A stretch of DNA of 64,000 nt from Undaria pinnatifida (taxonomy: Eukaryota; Sar; Phaeophyceae; Laminariales; Alariaceae), in the NCBI GenBank assembly GCA_012845835.1, contig JABAKD010000014.1:1976501-2040500 (forward strand), in the 5' to 3' direction. How positions within the stretch are numbered: position 1 is the stretch's first letter; each line of letters starts with the position of its first letter. Positions 1 through 12,555 of this stretch are shown here, one piece after another. The notes beneath the pieces were generated by a model. The model was given only the letters and a program-made list of their open reading frames with translations. It ran no database searches and was not told the DNA's origin. Made by a program: the position numbers and the translations under genes.

Positions 1-61
1 GCGAGTCCCACGGCCGCAGCCGACCCCTTCCACAGCCGCGATATTTGCTCCTTCCTCCTCT

Positions 62-850
62 TTGGGTTCCACGGTGCCGATCCCCCCCGACTGTGACCGC
101 GCGGAGCCCATTGGGACTCCTATGGTACAACCTCTGTCCACTCCTGGCGACACGCCAACCGCGCCTACAAAGTTAGACGCCTTTGACGACGTTGGTGAAC
201 TGCAGTTCGCTGATTCTATTGCGCGATTTTCGCATGCCGGCTGGGAGCGAGAACACCAGATTGCGCCCCGACGTGCCACAGTGAGGTGCGCTATTACACC
301 ACTATCGGCTGGCCGCCGGCCCAGTCGCCCGGCTTCTTGTCGTGCTACCTTTCGCACAAGCGTTCCTTCCTTTCGGATACCCAGGAGCTGACAAATAAAG
401 GCCGCCTACAGACAAGCGACGACCACTCGTCCGTGACCCGCGGTGGCGTCATGTCGATTATATACAAATCGCATTGGCTGGGACTCTCTGAACTGCCCTG
501 GGAGCGAGAGATGGACCTCCACCTGTCCCTCCCCCAGATTTTGTGTTATTGGGCCGGCACTCCGGACCAGCACCGCCAAACTAACGGCCTCCACCACTGA
601 ATGCGAATCGGGTCGGCACAGCGCGAGCTCTCCCGCAACAACGGGAAACGTTTTATAGCGCCGGGTTACTCTTGTGTTCCACGCGCCGATTGGCTCCGTC
701 GCTTCCACGACACGGTGTTTCCGAAGGGAGCCCACGTTTGATAGAAGAGAGACGATGGGTTGTGGTGACTTGGGAAAATCAGCGCAAGTACGACTGAAGT
801 CGGGGCATATCTGGTCCGATTTTCGGTCGACCCGAGGCTCTTGTGATTGG
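62..850 (+). pseudogene. degenerate repetitive retroelement-like protein with a WxGxSExxWExExDL segment
   Basis: From 286 a single frame can be read to about 848, interrupted by stops at 598-600, 739-741, 742-744 and 766-768. A related stretch lies in another frame from 62. Protein-like features survive across the stops: HWLGLSELPWEREMDL, which resembles the W..G...TWE.E pattern of chromodomain-like tails of retrotransposon polyproteins, and a terminal GKISASTTE...YLVRF segment that looks SH3/Tudor-like. I recognise the overall pattern as a repeated family I associate with brown-algal genomes, but cannot name the element. The frame jump and four stops mean it is dead. Two of the stops (TGA 739 and TGA 766) fall where tryptophan would suit the surrounding protein. 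The element class is inferred. Confidence 0.45.
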
Positions 851-2990
851 GAGCTGAGTTCACCATGATACGATGGTTTGGCGAGCTACATTGGTTCCAG
901 ATCACCTTGCTACCTAGACGTTTGCATGTAGAATCCAGCAGCTAGCTATACCTGTCCTTCCTCCACTTTACAATCCATCCAGCCGATTGATTTAGACTTC
1001 GGAACTTCAGCGAAGTCCAATCCTTGAATCTCACAAGCGCGTGAGATCACAGATAACAGGTGATGCGGATGCACACGCATACCAGTGAACAGCAGTGTTC
1101 ATGCACACATGTGAACAGTAGTTTGCCATTAACATTGGTCATGTTTTTTAAACTTTATTTTTTCATCCAGGTGTTTAGAGACTGACCCGTGAGGTACATA
1201 CACAACACCAGGCTAATTTTCCCACGACGCGGCTTTGCCCCATCTCCTTGGAAGGGTTGTTGCCACACCGACGGCTTCGAATTTCAACTCCCCGCTCCGA
1301 CAAAACGTATTACCCAGCCCACATAACTACTCGTCACTGTCCTGCCCCCAATTAAGCCGCGCCCATGAAGCCACGGACATGATCCACCATACCTTTTATG
1401 TCCCACGTCGTCCGCCGCCGTAACACTACCTCGATTGTGTACGAGCTTCTATGGTGCTTCGGTGGTGGTGCCGTAGTGCGCACCGCGGTGAAGAGGCGAC
1501 ACGTTTCCACACATCGAACATATCAGATTAACCCGTAGATTCCACAGTTTGTTGTCACTAATCTGTAGTAATCTCTGCAAGCGCCCACGTGACTGATCTA
1601 AGGAATAAAAATGATATGCACAGACATGTTTCCGCAGCAATGATCGGCGGGGCGTGGTCATATTGTCATGGGTGTTCCCGGGTTTGTATGCCTGTTGTGC
1701 TCTGATGTTCATACTTGGTCATATATATACACGTTTCCATGCGATGGTCTGTAGAATATGCGCGATATTACCAGTACTAAGCTATAATCTCTTCTGGGCT
1801 GGTCGGTACAGTACTACTTGTCTGGCTGGAAATCTATTACACTGTGGCCGATTCCGAAAGACACACCGGCGATCCCATGTTGCTATTGCGTCGTCGATCC
1901 CAGCAGCTCCGGCAGTCCCATCGAACATTGCCGTTTCGAATGCGAGCGTTGTCTTTCTAGCAATCGCACGCACTTTCCTTTGCAACGATTCCGCGAAACA
2001 CCTTCCTGGCGACCCCGCGAGCTACATGTTACGCGTGCGCATACGAGATGTTAAAAGGCCGCATGCGATTTATCAAAATTGAAAGGTTACAGTACGCGTA
2101 CTAGTGGTGTCGTTCCATTCCGTCCGTTGGGCGTTTTGGCAGCTGCTAAAACATGCCGGACTTGGCCCAGCCTGATTTACTCCCGGGCGTGGAGCTCCTG
2201 TGTTAATTCAGGCCACGGGAAGCTATCTTCATGCGTAGACTATGCTAGCATGCTGGCAGCATCCTCAGAGACGATTATGCCGCGTGTGACCAGATCAATC
2301 GCAGCGCCGACGGCGGGGAAAATCATATCAGGGCGCTTGGACACACACGCGCACACGGTCCTGGCCTATTTGTACAGACTACAGACACATCGCTCCACTG
2401 TTTCAGTTCCTCAACCCTATCTACTGGAGAAAAATGTGGCAGGGCAAAATCGTCCATCTGCCCCATTGGACGCTGCTATAGACTTGCACGTAACCTATAT
2501 AAGAGTCACCACGGCAATGTAATTGGCTGTCATGGCAATGCCATGGAGATTGATAGCGTAACCGTGGCACCGCCATGGGACACTGCCGCCTGCCGAGTGC
2601 CGCGTTGGCGATATCACGAAGGTCCGTGGCATCGTCATGGCAATGCTATGGCTCGTTCTACGACACTCACCATGGCACTTCCATGGCGAGCACGCCGACA
2701 GGTATACATGGAGTAGCTGCTTCGGTGTAATACCTTAGCATGTTCATCATACTCTCCCATGCATTGGAAGGCTTTAACCACCGCGCCGCTGACTTGACAT
2801 CGCCAATACGAACGGGTGATTGTCAAATCGCACAGACCTCTTGCCTTCCCATGGCAGTACCACGGGACCCCATGGTGTAGTCCATGCCCGTTCGACCTCC
2901 AACAGCACTACTATAGACATCCCTGCGCCCCCTCCGTAGCACACTTTTACACTTGACGTCGTCGGCAGGATATTTTTCTTTTTTTTTATC
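851..2990. other. anonymous stretch without a recognisable gene
   Basis: Open frames here are short (up to 147 residues), occur on both strands over the same DNA, and show no family motif or compositional signal. The only structure I see is a cluster of CCATGG-containing imperfect palindromes between about 2520 and 2880. Confidence 0.5.
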
Positions 2991-3470
2991 ACGTTCATGT
3001 TCCAGGTCAAATCGTATAGGAGGGTTTACCCTCACAATACCGCCGTTCTGGACACGTCGTGGTCACAGATGCCATCCCTTCTCCCTAACGGTAAGTGTCT
3101 TCATTTTTGTTGCTCATAAGGTTCAGCATTCAAACTGCTCGTCGACGTGTATCGATTTGTAAAAGAAAACAAAAAATCGAAAACAAATAATCCAACACTC
3201 AACAAGCACCCCCTCTCAGTCTCACCCGAAGCACACCCCCACAGGTCCAGTGGGGTTTATCCTCACAATACCGACGTTCTGGACACGCCGTGGTCGCAGG
3301 TGCCATCCCTTCTCCCTACCGGTACGTGTCTTCATTTTTGTTGCTTGTAGGGTTCAACATTCACACTGCTCGTCGATGTGCATCGATTTGTTAAAAAAAC
3401 GAAAAACTTGTAAAATATAACCTAACACCCAACAAGAACCTCCTTTCAGTCTCACCCGAAACACGCCTGC
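2991..3470 (+). repeat. two tandem diverged copies of the SINE body, period about 230 bp
   Basis: The segment GTTCTGGACACG(T/C)CGTGG begins at 3046 and again at 3276. Each is followed by the same landmarks: CCATCCCTTCTCCCTA, CTTCATTTTTGTTGC, GGTTCA(G/A)CATTCA and CTGCTCGTCGA(C/T)GTG. These landmarks match in order the non-tRNA body of the intact SINEs at 19645, 29590 and 35447. The copies carry no tRNA-like head. They are older and more diverged than the SINEs further right, so they may be ancestral or a sister family. Confidence 0.65.
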
Positions 3471-4419
3471 GACCTATAGACCTGCCGTCCGTCGCCTACC
3501 TTCGAAAGTTGCTCTCCGCGATAGCTTACTTGGCCGCTGATAGTCGATCAACAAATATGGCGAGCACAGCATTTCTCGCCTACAGAGGCCGTTAGCTTCG
3601 GCGACGGCGTCGATCTCGCGCACACATCACACAATGTCTTAGACGTTGTTAAGAATTACTAACACTGCCGTTTAGTAACTAGCTGCATGCCAGAGTTTGA
3701 CAGATACAGTATTGCTGTACTTCCTGCAAGCCAACCGAAATATCCATTATGCATGGTAGTAGTCTGGTAGTATGGTGGCCCCTCTATACCACGGTGCCGG
3801 CACTAGATGTAGATGTACCAGCCGGAAATATCGGCACTCTATCTGTAACCGGCACTAGACTGTAGCGCGCACTTCCACCACCGGCTGATCGTTTCCATCT
3901 GTTCCAAGCGATCACCACGAAGTATAGCGAGCAACCGGCACTATAGAGGGCGGACTCCACTTCTATTGTACTATGAGTTTGGCACCACACTCGCACGTGG
4001 CGATTCATCCTCGAGAAGCGACGCTTTCCAAGGGCTGACCTGGTCGGCTGGTAGTGGTGGTGTGCTGCAGAACGCGCAAGGAAACACCCCGCCCCCTGGA
4101 CTGAAATTCCAACTCAACCTTCTTCAAACCAAACGGTAGGCAAACAAGCGAAGATGGCGGCTTTTTGGAAACATCTCGAAAAACGATCTTGAAAAGACCT
4201 CGACGATGATCTGCGGGCTGAATATACGTTGACCCATCGTTCGGCGTTTTCCTCTCTCAGTCGTCAAGAGAATCAGGTCGGAAACCCGTCCAAGAGTGAT
4301 TTATATTTTCTGTGGTAGGCCGTGCGGTAATCAGGCCGTGTGCAGTGCGTCAGGACTAGCTCATTCCTCAACTCTTGGCCTCTTCCCCTCTTCGTGCCCA
4401 TCAAAACGTGTTTCCTTTC
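3471..4419. other. anonymous stretch
   Basis: No coding evidence. Short repeats of CCGGCACTA cluster at 3795-3945. Nothing else recognised. Confidence 0.4.
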
Positions 4420-4595
4420 TTTTAGCATCACGTTTACTATCCAGCTTAAATAGCAGGAGGTGTCACCCTTGCCGCCGACCTCCTGGACAAATCCGTAGTC
4501 ACAGGTGCCACCCCTTCTTCCTCCGGGTGCCTGCCTTCACTTTGCCGAGCATAGCGTTCGGCATTCCCACTGACCGTAGAACTACACGAAGTGTT
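4420..4595 (+). repeat. diverged SINE-body fragment
   Basis: Same landmark order as the 3-kb units: ATCACGTT, a pyrimidine-rich spacer, CTCCTGGACAAATCCGTAGTCACAGGTGCC, CCCTTCTTCC, GCCTTCA, AGCATAGCGTTC and CATTCCCACTG. Substitutions are numerous, so this is an old copy. No tRNA-like head or poly-A tail is visible. Confidence 0.55.
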
Positions 4596-7500
4596 TAGTA
4601 CACCTGAGTCTGTTCACGTGAAAATTTACAACGTACCATAGATATATACCAGGTACGATGAGTTTCCGGCCTCGGCCGACTTTCCGACTCTAATCTATTC
4701 GACCAAAACCCAGGGATACACCCCGCGCGGAACGGGACGGGACCGTCCCGTCCGCCGCAGGCCGAATTTTGCGTAGGTCTTCTCGATGGACGGTATGGGA
4801 AACGGTTCTCGTTTGTTTATCGCGGGATGGGATTGCTGACGGGAAGGTGGGAAGTCATTGGGTTGATGGGATGGGATGGGAGCACACGGTTGGGAAACGG
4901 GTCGTGAACAGGTGGGGAAATCGGTCGGTAACATTGTCAGGAATTCGGTCGGGGACATAGTTTCGGGAGAATCACAGCTGACCTATTTTATAGAACTGTT
5001 TTAAGTACGTCGGCTGGGAGTTCGACGAATTTAAGGGTCGGCTCCCTTATTTGCAAGTTGTGTGATACACCGGCCGCCCGTTTCCATAAATGTGTTACTC
5101 TTTGAAGATATCGTATGACTGACTGAATGTTGCTAGGGTCAATAGCAATAACAAATCCTTATCAATAGCAATAAAGGTACCCACGAGATACGTACAACAT
5201 CCCAAGGTGGTAAGATATTATGGTTCATTTAATATATGCCAGTGTTAATATAATGGCAATATATTAGGGAGTATATTACCCTCCTGCCCCCACGGCGATA
5301 ACGCCTGGTTGGCAAACTTGGCCGGTGTATCAAGCAGCTTGCAAAGATGAATACCGAGCCTAAAGGTGTCGCACTCACAGCTGACCACGTTGTTGTTAGA
5401 ATAACTGTTTCAAGTATTACGGGGGAACCTAGTAAATAGGACCTACGGTGGACACAAAAACCTATATATTCATCTATTTTCACCAACAATATTTGGTTCT
5501 ACTTACTATCGACCTCCGTAATAGTGAGATGGGTATCATATTCTGCGCCTGACGTTAAAAAAAAAAGAGAGATACGAAAAGTATAGTTTAAAGTGTGAAG
5601 TTCATATATGATAGATGGAAACGAAACCGTGAACGAACGTGAATAGATGCACATAACTGCTGGCCCGTAAAAGTAATTTTGACGGTCACGTAGTGGTACT
5701 GCTCTCCATGGTTCACACATCTCTATCCTTCAGGAGCTCATTGAAGGGGTTACGATTGTCGCAGGACGTGGTATTATTTTAGATTCAGCACTTTCAGCGA
5801 AAGAAGCGGCAAGTTCGAAATTGCCCTCCGGGGCGTTCAGTTTGGGCGAACGTATGAAATGAATTAGAAAGACAAACAGACGTACACAGCCATGCATAGT
5901 TTGTATAGCGAAAAGACCCGCCAAATTCCAGAATGGGGTTCGACGACCTTCTCGTTTATTCATCTATATGTTTCCGTCTCATTTATTATGTTCGCCCTTC
6001 ATCCTCCCCTCCGTTGTAGTCTTAACTGAGAACCGGAGACATCCAGCACTTTTGATCAGTCCCCCCCACATACACTACGGTACACGCGATCATTTGCGTC
6101 GACAACTCATCATAAAGTATCCCAGAAAGACGAGAAAAGGCTCGCGTACAAAAGAAACCTGAGAAGAAGTGGCAGACCGCTCAACACCCACGACGGCCCA
6201 ACCTCGTTTAACTCGCAAGAAACGTCGCCTGCCTTGGTTTCTCCCCCCCGTCATGACACGCCGTGTGCGTTCTATCCATTATTTAAACGCACGAGGTAAA
6301 TCGCGGAGAAGCTTGGCATTGTCAGTCTACCAGCTCGGGAAGTAAGCGAAGAGTAAACGACGTTGACAGCCTTAACACAACGGATGCAGGGGAATATCCT
6401 GTCTTCGGAGGTTAAGACCACAATGTTGGCGGAATTGCGAACCCGATAGGTAGCCCAACATGGAGGCAGCCGTGCGTGTTGACATTTCTGCACAAATCAA
6501 AGACGCCCCGGTCCAGCGTCTGGCCTTAGCTATCGTGACGAGGGCAGAACTGCACACGCTTGACGCCCACAACCTTGCCATATCACGAGTGAAAAGGGTA
6601 TACGGGAAACCCAATGAATATTCCGTCCTTCAAGCTAGAACCTTTCAACGTGTAAGGCAGGATGGTTGTAGCCATATTTTTGGCCCCATTCGATAAACCA
6701 GCCTACACGTCCAAAGTTCTAGTTAACATGACGCATGCTCTCACTTTCAAATTTATAATGTGAGGTGTGTTGAACTTTAGGTGGCGGTGTGTAGCGTGTG
6801 TCAGCACATAGCTGGTATACGCTTGCGTAGGCTCGCTTGCGGATGACCCGATCAAGACACAGCCTGAAAGGTTTAGAGGCTAACGCAGACTCACGGTTAA
6901 GTGTGCCTGTAGAAGAGCTTCAAGGAAGAATAGAAAAAAAGTTCGTTGGTCGGCGACCCCAAGCCGATAGGTTGATTGATGATTAATTTTCTCAGCAGAT
7001 GAGAGTTGGTGGCGAGCAAAAAGGAGTGATCGAAGTGGATCTGACCATTACCTGATCGAGACGGCACACTGCGTATGCTACGGACAGATATATTCTACGG
7101 GAAGTTGCCTGACCTACCTACAGCAGCGTTTTCTGAGGCTTGCTCGTGGTCTACCGTACCTATCTATGGCAACGTTTCCTGAGGTTTGGTTCTGGGAGCT
7201 TAGCTACGTCAACGTCCCGACAGTAAACTCAAAATCATATTCCATTAATGTTGCTATACGTACCAGGTACGTTATTCCGCCGCATTATTTAATTACACCG
7301 CATTGCTCGTACGTACTACATGTACCAGCTTTTAGATATGATTAACCAGTGGGCGGCTGTGCATCATGTATCCAAGATATTGCTGCTGAGACTTCTGCAT
7401 GGTAAATACCGCATCGATAAACGACATCAAACATACTTATTATAACTGTCTGTTGCACGAACAAGTCGCAATGTATACCAGACGACTTTTAAGTGTTATC

Positions 7501-8834
7501 TAGTAACGACATGATGGTTACTGACAAGTAGCATCTCTATTAAGAGGGCACGCCACCGTGTTGAAGAAGAGTAGATAGGTAGTCGGGCATAGCAAAACCA
7601 TCGTGATTTAGAACAGTGCGGCCTTCTAAAGTGTGTGCAACTCGCCAGGGACCCTATCGAGCACAAGTTAGGTGTTTATGGCGTCAAAGTTGTCAATGTA
7701 CAAGGTAACGGCACAATGCCTAGAACAAGAAACAAGGTCGGCCAAAATACTTGGGGGGAAGGCGATGTTATGTGGAGTTCAATCTCTCCACGAACACCAG
7801 GGATGCCGACGAGGCCGTCCGAGGTCGTAATATCCCAGTCAGTGTTACAATAATACCACAATATGCAAGGGCGCACAAAAAAACGAGAATCCGATACCAC
7901 ACCCCCAAAACTTTATTTGGACCTCTCAGGGGGGTGGGGGTACGACGGCCTCACCCCCCCCCCCCCCCCCCCCCAAACGCCACCCAATTTCGATCAAGGC
8001 TACGGTAGGGAGGTACCCCCAATTTTCACTTCCGCGTCTAAGCCAAAAAACGGTATACCTCTTAGATCAAGGCTACGGTAGGGGGGTACCCCCAATTTTC
8101 ACTGCCGGGTCTAAGCCACCCGCACGAGTGACTCTGTACTTCACTGACGTAAACACGTTGGGCGGTTTGTTTAGCGCAGCGTAGCCACCCGTCCCATTGT
8201 GGTTTCATATTGAAAAATAAGCCAGCACGAAGGCCTATGACCGCATGGAACAGGGGAGTCACTCGCGCGAACGACCCCGAGCCACTGTGAAAAAAGGCTT
8301 CGAAAACAACATAACATGAACATAAACCTTGTGGGACCGTAGCATTGGACTCTCCTTAACAAAACAACCCTATCACCCAAATTCCTGTATAAACAAACAT
8401 ATACGAAATACAGCCTGGTATATAATTAAGAGGGCACCGTTCAGGCGGTGGGGGGGGGTTGCTGCAATCCACGTAGCCCCTGAGGTCGACGTGGTCACGG
8501 ACTGCGACGCCCTACGTACCGCAGAAGGTACAGAGAAAGAAAGAAAGAGTGGTCATGATGAGAAAATCTCCGTGGTGGGGGGAGGGGGGGCTCTCTTGCC
8601 AACTCCCTTCGACAAGACGGCTTGGTTTACTTGAACGCGTCTGCGGAAAGCGAGCGGAGGGCTCCGAGTTCATTTGCTGCTGCGGGCACAAATTCGGCCA
8701 CGGTTCAAGAACGGACGAGGTCAAGACCAAGACGTGGGTTGTAGAACCCAGTGCCGGGAAAGCTGCACCTCGGAAACATTCCACCTGTCCTCTCGCGCCC
8801 AAGTGGGACTCGCAAAAAAGTATCGTTGCTTTAA
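4596..8834. other. anonymous stretch with scattered fragments of the Rep-A terminal core
   Basis: No gene recognised. Weak copies of the about 80-bp Rep-A end (CAGCTTGCAAAGATGA near GAACTCACAGCTGAC) lie around 4965-5095 and 5310-5400. A 73-bp tandem duplication begins at 7992 and 8065 (GATCAAGGCTACGGTAGGG), and a related segment recurs at 15240. A homopolymer C tract precedes it at about 7957-7974. Open frames are short and overlapping. Confidence 0.5.
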
Positions 8835-9060
8835 GCCTGAAAGCGACGTCGAAGAGCACGTCATCTACACCATGAACCAACGTACCCCTGAAGTGCTTAC
8901 TTTGCAACCCTATAGGGAGCGAGTATAGAAAGGAGGCAGTACCCCATGCAACAACACGTAGAAGGGAGGCATGCCATTTCGTTGGCTCTGAGCAAAACAG
9001 ATGCCAAGACTAACGTGAGATTCAGAGACAGCTTTGACGTAAGCGAGGCAGAAAAGGCGG
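8835..9060 (+). pseudogene. possible BED-type zinc finger remnant of an hAT-like transposase
   Basis: In one frame from about 8880 the peptide KCLLCN gives a C-x2-C pair. After a frame change the ATG frame at 8946 gives QQHVEGRHA, an H-x4-H pair at about the right distance. The pattern C-x2-C ... H-x3-5-H, preceded by an acidic SDVEEHVIYTMNQR stretch, is typical of BED fingers at the N terminus of hAT transposases. The frameshift and the absence of a downstream transposase core make this a tentative fossil. Chance resemblance is possible. Confidence 0.3.
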
Positions 9061-10099
9061 CGGTGGCGAAAAAAAATACGCAATATTGTCGTTGTGTCTT
9101 GTTGTGTCGTTATTTTCGGCTGTTTCGCTCAAGGTTGCCGTAAACTTGTCGCAGAAGCAAGCAAGAAGCAAGCGCTTGAGAAGCAAGATCTTTGTTATTA
9201 TTTCTGAGGCAACTTGGGGGGGGGTTGTCTCCAAGCATCATACTTCCACAGGCGTCTCCAGCCCATCATAGAGTATTAGTCCTACGTATCTCAGCCTGTT
9301 AGTATGTATTATCTCAACCTATCTATTATTCTACGTCGTAAACACAAGCACACGCAAGCATTTAGCATCGAGAGCAAAAATAAGAGAGGAAAACCCAAGA
9401 AATGCCCTGGAAAAAAACACCTTAACCGGCGCTCCCTGGGGGGGACGCGGGGGGAGAGGAGGGGGCCGGTTGTGTTGTAGTGTGCGGGATGTAAATTTCC
9501 TTGTGCGTCCTTGCAGTATTGGTGCTAAAGACGCAGTCCACTGGTACAACAATCAACAAATAAATAATCGTAGTAATAATAGTCGAACTCACAGCTGACG
9601 TCCTTCAAATAGTTTTATAAAAAAATGGTTCATTGCGGGCTGAATGTCCACAGTACTGCAGTATAGTTACTACTATTGGGCAGGTTTTGACTCAAGACAA
9701 CTTCTGTCTAACAGCGGGTGACCGGTGTATTACCCAGCTTGCAAAGATGAGTATCGACCGTAAATAGACTAGTCTACGTTGTTAGGATATATTTTTATAA
9801 AGCACACCCAGTAGTAGAACTATTGCTAGTAGTACCATTTTTGTTCCCCAGTAATCTCGTCTCTGATTTGGCATCAAAATATAGTGGACAAAAAATAGGA
9901 CCCCTCCCAATAAAAACTCACCCATATAGACTTACTTATCAATATCTTTGTGCTGAAAGCGCTCGGTTCGTGCTTCCCTGGCATCTCCGGGGTCGGACGG
10001 TCCAGCTTATTACTTGCGGAACGGTTCAGCTTTTCTTTGATTTCTTGCTCCACCTGATCTATTTTTGTTACAAATATGTTTCGATTTTTTTGGGGGAAA
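9061..10099. other. anonymous stretch with a Rep-A terminal-core copy
   Basis: No gene found. A Rep-A core copy, CAGCTTGCAAAGATGAGTAT, lies at about 9730-9755, and a CTCACAGCTGACGTCCTT copy at 9588-9606. The remainder is A/T-rich with G runs. Confidence 0.4.
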
Positions 10100-11165
10100 T
10101 CATTTTTTTTTCCTATGACACCCAGATTCGAACCGCCGAAGAGCAAGATTATAAACGGACAGTCTATCTACTAGAGGACCACCACGTCACGTTAATATCT
10201 ATTTTATTTTTACAAATAAATGTAGTCTACATCGATTTTTTATTGGGATCACTTTTTTTTTCCTGATGACACCCAGACTCGAACCACCGAAGACCAAGCT
10301 TATACGAGGACAGTAGTAGTCTATCTACTAGACCACAGCAAGCAGCGTCACATTGATATCTATTGTATTTTCACAAACAAAATTGATAAAATTGATAAAT
10401 AAATACCAAGTATCGATTTTTCATGAGGAACATTTTTTTTCCTGATGACACCCGGATTCGAACCAGCGAAGGGCAGGATTATAAACGGACAGAGTCTATC
10501 TACTAGACCACAATGTCACAGCCGCAGTGGTATCTACCAGCACTATTTTTTCATGTGCAACTACTACGGTATATTAGCGAAACATAGATGTACCACGCAG
10601 CTTGCAAAGTTGAGTTTCCAACCATTCAATCGTTTGTACTCACATCTGACGTTTTTCAATTTTTATATAAAAATATATATCGATTTTTTCAAGAGGATCA
10701 TTTTTTTCCCCGATGACACCTGGATTCACCAACGAAAACCAGGCTTATAAGCGGACAGTCTATCTACTAGATTACAAAGTCACATTGCTATCTATTTTTT
10801 TTTCAACAAATGAATATTTATTTTTCATGAGGATCATTTTTCTTTTCGATGACACCCGGATTCGAACCAGCGAAGGCCACCAGGATTATAAGCGGACAGT
10901 CTATGTACTAGACCACAATATGTCACAGCAGCAGTGGTGTATCTACCAGTACTATTTTTATACAAATATATATCAATTTTTGTTATGAGGATTCTTTTTT
11001 TTTCATATGACCCCTGGAGTCAACCAACGAAAACAGGCTTATAAGCGGACAAGTCTATCTACTACAAGATCACAAAGTCACATTGATATCTATTGTTTTT
11101 TCTATGAGGATCATTTTTGTTTCCCGATGACACCGGTGTTCGAACCAACGAGAAGACCTTGAGGC
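10100..11165 (-). repeat. tandem array of six to seven tRNA-like units
   Basis: Units start near 10107, 10262, 10441, 10710, 10848, 11006 and 11125. Read on the minus strand each has TGACA at its 5' side, TGGTCTAGTAGATAGAC (A-box-like), a GTCCG(C/T)TTATAA stretch where an anticodon arm would lie, GGTTCGAATCC (a perfect B box in the best copies) and TGTCA at its 3' side. Units are separated by A/T-rich spacers with TTGATATCTATT and ATGAGGATCATTTTTT. The TGACA/TGTCA ends pair, but the anticodon stem and the T-stem/acceptor geometry do not close properly. I therefore call them tRNA-derived repeats or pseudogenes, not functional tRNAs. Confidence 0.6.
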
Positions 11166-12160
11166 ATATAGTACATACCCGTACTACTACACCAGGTTTG
11201 TACATACCATCAGGTACTACGCTGTAGGATCACAATGCACGCCCTGCTCAGATCAGTCAGGCCATATATATAGCCCAGCAGCGCAGCGTAGCGCCGCGCG
11301 GAGCCGTACGGTGCGGTGCCGTGCCCTTCGCTGCGGTGCTGTGTCGTGCTGCGCTGTGTGCTTTCTTTCGAACATAGAGCAGTACCGGGTATGTGTGTTG
11401 TTGTGTACTACTTTTCCTCTTTTTATTTTTCTACATGTATTTGATCTTTCACGGCCCCCTGTTTTTTCCCACACGCAAATTACCCGCGTACTGCGGATCA
11501 GAACGTAACACCGGTAACAAAAGCACACAGCACAGCTGAGCACAATGACAGGGCAATTTGTTCTAAGCAGCTCTTCTTGACTGATTCTACGATAGCCCAC
11601 CCCCAAAACCAGCGATTTTATTTAACGAACGTTTCGTGGCTGTTCGACACAAGGAATGATACAATTGAAAACAAAGTGTCCCGTATTTTTTCTTGTGTGC
11701 AAAGGCCTATCGATCGATGACGTCGGGGTGTCGAGGGAAACCGTATTTCAGGAGACACGATCGGGAGCTGGTTTTAAAACCGGCGATTTCTCGTTAAAGA
11801 AAAGGGTGTTGGGGGGGCTACCGTAGAACGACTCTCTTGGCATTATTATCAAAAATGGCTGTTCGTACCAAATTGTGGGCCTCTTCTTTCTGCCCCCTTT
11901 ACATGTTTTTAGTTGCGTTCTTCCTTGCCTTGCGCGAGCGTAGCGGGCAGCGTCAGCCGCCCGCGGAGCGGAGCTCTTGTAGAATATTACAAGTACCAAC
12001 AACGCAGCTTACAAAGATGATTATTGACCTGAAATTCGTCGAACTCACGGCTGACGTCCTTGGAATATATTTTATGAAAAAGGTGCCCAATAATCGTGTT
12101 GCATTCATCCGTGGTCATATTATTGCTTTCCTCTTCACGAAAATATGGGTGTTCATCAAT
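11166..12160. other. anonymous stretch
   Basis: No gene recognised. A G/C-rich run of GTGC/GTGT words spans 11285-11370. A Rep-A core copy (CAGCTTACAAAGATGATTATTGACC with CTCACGGCTGACGTCCTT) lies at 12005-12065. Confidence 0.4.
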
Positions 12161-12555
12161 ATCATGGTGTTCCCCCCGCCCCGCGGGGGAGGGTGGGGGG
12201 GGGGTGAAAACTGACGGCTCACCCTCGTCCGGTTTTCCTTGCCCCCCTCTCCCTCCCCCGCTCCCTCTCCCAGCTATTGTACGCGGCTGACCTGCCCCCC
12301 TACCCGATAGATAACCTCAACAACCAGAAGCCCCCCCCCCCCCCCCCCCGAGGGCACACACACCGGAAGATGAAGGAATCAATTCCTGCCCTCCCTTCCT
12401 TCCCTCCTCTCGCCCCCCTCCCCCTCCCTCCGCTTTAGTTCTCCTGCTCGTGAAGCAATCGGGTGGGAGGGTGGGAGATTGCGATTGGTGTCTCCCCGTG
12501 CCACCTCTCTACCCCTATGCTCCTGCCGACGTCTTCTCCCTACTGCTACTGCTGC
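12161..12555. repeat. C-rich low-complexity stretch before the assembly gap
   Basis: Dominated by C-runs (one at about 12330-12349) and CCCTCCCT words. Open frames here are proline/leucine-rich artefacts. Confidence 0.7.

Noticed and set aside
10441..10520. Functional tRNA gene
   Set aside because: A and B boxes are present, but the anticodon stem does not pair and the acceptor and T stem cannot both form.
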